Shown: in pieces, positions 4,294-5,002 of the stretch | Layout of the letters: the number at the start of each line of letters is the position of its first letter | How positions within the stretch are numbered: the stretch's first letter is position 1 | Source of the DNA: an uncultured Caulobacterales bacterium | GTDB taxonomy: Bacteria; Pseudomonadota; Alphaproteobacteria; Caulobacterales; Maricaulaceae | Assembly (NCBI GenBank): GCA_937981945.1 | Contig: CALJNJ010000122.1 | Coordinates: 1 to 5,002 of the forward strand | Direction: 5' to 3' | Length of the DNA stretch: 5,002 nt | The notes under the pieces: model-generated | Databases searched by the model: none | What the model was told of the DNA's origin: nothing | The model's input: only the letters and a program-made list of their open reading frames with translations | Position numbers and translations under genes: made by a program

Positions 4294-5002
4294 TGCGTTG
4301 GGCTGTCCCGGCTCTTATTTTTGCCTTACCGCTGAGCGCTTGCGGGCAGGATAGCTCCGAACTTGTTCCGGAACCGCGACTGAAGCCGGCGCCTGAGCAG
4401 ATTGTACAAACGCCCGCAGCAGCGCCCGTTCAAGCGGCCGAGTTACCTCAGCCTTCAAAAATTGGATGTGAAGGCGTTATTCAGCAGGGCGGCGCCGTTT
4501 TGTGTCAGACTACGCCTTTTCAAAAAGTCAAAATAGGCCGTTCTGCCAAAGATTTTTACTTTGAATCTGCCGATGAGAACGGCGAAATCATTATTGGATT
4601 TGACCGCGATGAAAAGAGGGCCGTAATTGATCTGGGAATTGGTGATCCTGTGGAATACACATTTGAACCCAGAGATTATAAAATTTCCAGAATTGACGGA
4701 TTACCCCCGTCCCAAGTCTCGACCTTTACGGCTGAGCAGCTGAAACGCATCAAGAGTTCATCGGCGCGTAAGGCTAAAGGTTTCGCCAGCCGCGCCGAAG
4801 ATATGGGTTTCGAAGACGGCTTTTCCTGGCCCCTCAAAGAGTTCAAAAAGACATCACCATTCGGTCCGCAGCGTATTTTAAACGGCGAGCCTAAAAAGCC
4901 TCACATGGGCGTTGATATCGCGGCGCCCGCCGGAACGCCCATTTATGCGCCGGCCGATGGAGTCGTCAGCTTGGCCGATAATGATTTATACTTTGAAGGC
5001 GC
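4293..5002 (+). CDS. M23-family metallopeptidase lipoprotein (3' end missing)
   Basis: The visible 236 residues begin a secreted peptidoglycan endopeptidase-like protein. The signal peptide (about 1-16) ends in lipobox LSAC with Cys17, so the protein is probably lipid-anchored; Gly18 follows. Residues 24-56 form a Pro/Ala-rich linker. Residues 57-135 match the beta domain common in alphaproteobacterial M23 proteins (GVIQQGG, IIIGFDRD, then KISRIDGLPPSQV at 130-142). A short helical stretch follows (about 146-170). The catalytic domain starts at FSWPL (177-181) and continues with SPFGPQRILNGE (188-199) and HMGVDIAAPAGTPIYAPADG (204-223). His204 and Asp208 are the first two zinc ligands of the H-x-x-x-D motif. 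The later H-x-H motif should lie beyond the window end. An extra cysteine pair in the beta domain, Cys59 and Cys71, could form a disulfide. The likely job is trimming or remodelling the cell wall from the envelope; whether the enzyme is active cannot be judged without the C-terminal part. Confidence 0.93.
   Translation, partial: MRWAVPALIFALPLSACGQDSSELVPEPRLKPAPEQIVQTPAAAPVQAAELPQPSKIGCEGVIQQGGAVLCQTTPFQKVKIGRSAKDFYFESADENGEIIIGFDRDEKRAVIDLGIGDPVEYTFEPRDYKISRIDGLPPSQVSTFTAEQLKRIKSSSARKAKGFASRAEDMGFEDGFSWPLKEFKKTSPFGPQRILNGEPKKPHMGVDIAAPAGTPIYAPADGVVSLADNDLYFEG

Noticed and set aside
1..5002. Mobile element, CRISPR array, tRNA/rRNA gene or defence island
   Set aside because: No transposase, terminal repeats, regularly spaced repeats or RNA gene signatures were seen. 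The strand is filled by housekeeping genes.

Overview
The window reads as ordinary chromosome of an alphaproteobacterium. The evidence is a DUF2093 gene, which I know as essentially alphaproteobacterial, fused translationally to an M23 lipoprotein peptidase of alphaproteobacterial type. The HD hydrolase also carries the WQRMLSGRRLDLLDPSP signature I associate with that class. Base composition is close to 50% GC by eye, low for a Caulobacter or Rhizobium relative. A marine Hyphomonadaceae/Maricaulales-like organism would fit, but I cannot prove that from 5 kb. GANTC, the CcrM methylation site of this class, is clearly rarer than GATC.

Layout, left to right. A DCC-family (DUF393) thiol-disulfide-like protein on the + strand (3-416) converges with pgi. 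Their stop codons interlock in a 9-base overlap. Then comes a tight minus-strand cluster, transcribed right to left: a long-form beta-ketoacyl-ACP synthase III-like gene (3739-2594, GTG start), an HD-domain 5'-deoxynucleotidase-like gene (2576-1989), and pgi, glucose-6-phosphate isomerase (1976-408). The gaps are only 17 and 12 bases. Upstream of it on the same strand is a 53-codon gene (3974-3813) for a tiny lipoprotein. It sits 73 bases before the synthase start, and those 73 bases hold an inverted repeat.

A 115-base divergent gap (3975-4089) separates this from a + strand pair: the DUF2093 protein (4090-4293) and an M23 metallopeptidase lipoprotein (4293 to the window end, incomplete). The pair shares a TAATG stop/start overlap.

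Functionally, the minus cluster mixes fatty-acid initiation, nucleotide clean-up and central sugar metabolism. I read it as a housekeeping transcription unit rather than one pathway. The + pair points to the cell envelope. I see no rRNA or tRNA gene, mobile element, CRISPR array, prophage or defence system. The observations most worth following are the small lipoprotein, the inverted repeat before the synthase gene, the fixed gene couplings and the GANTC scarcity.
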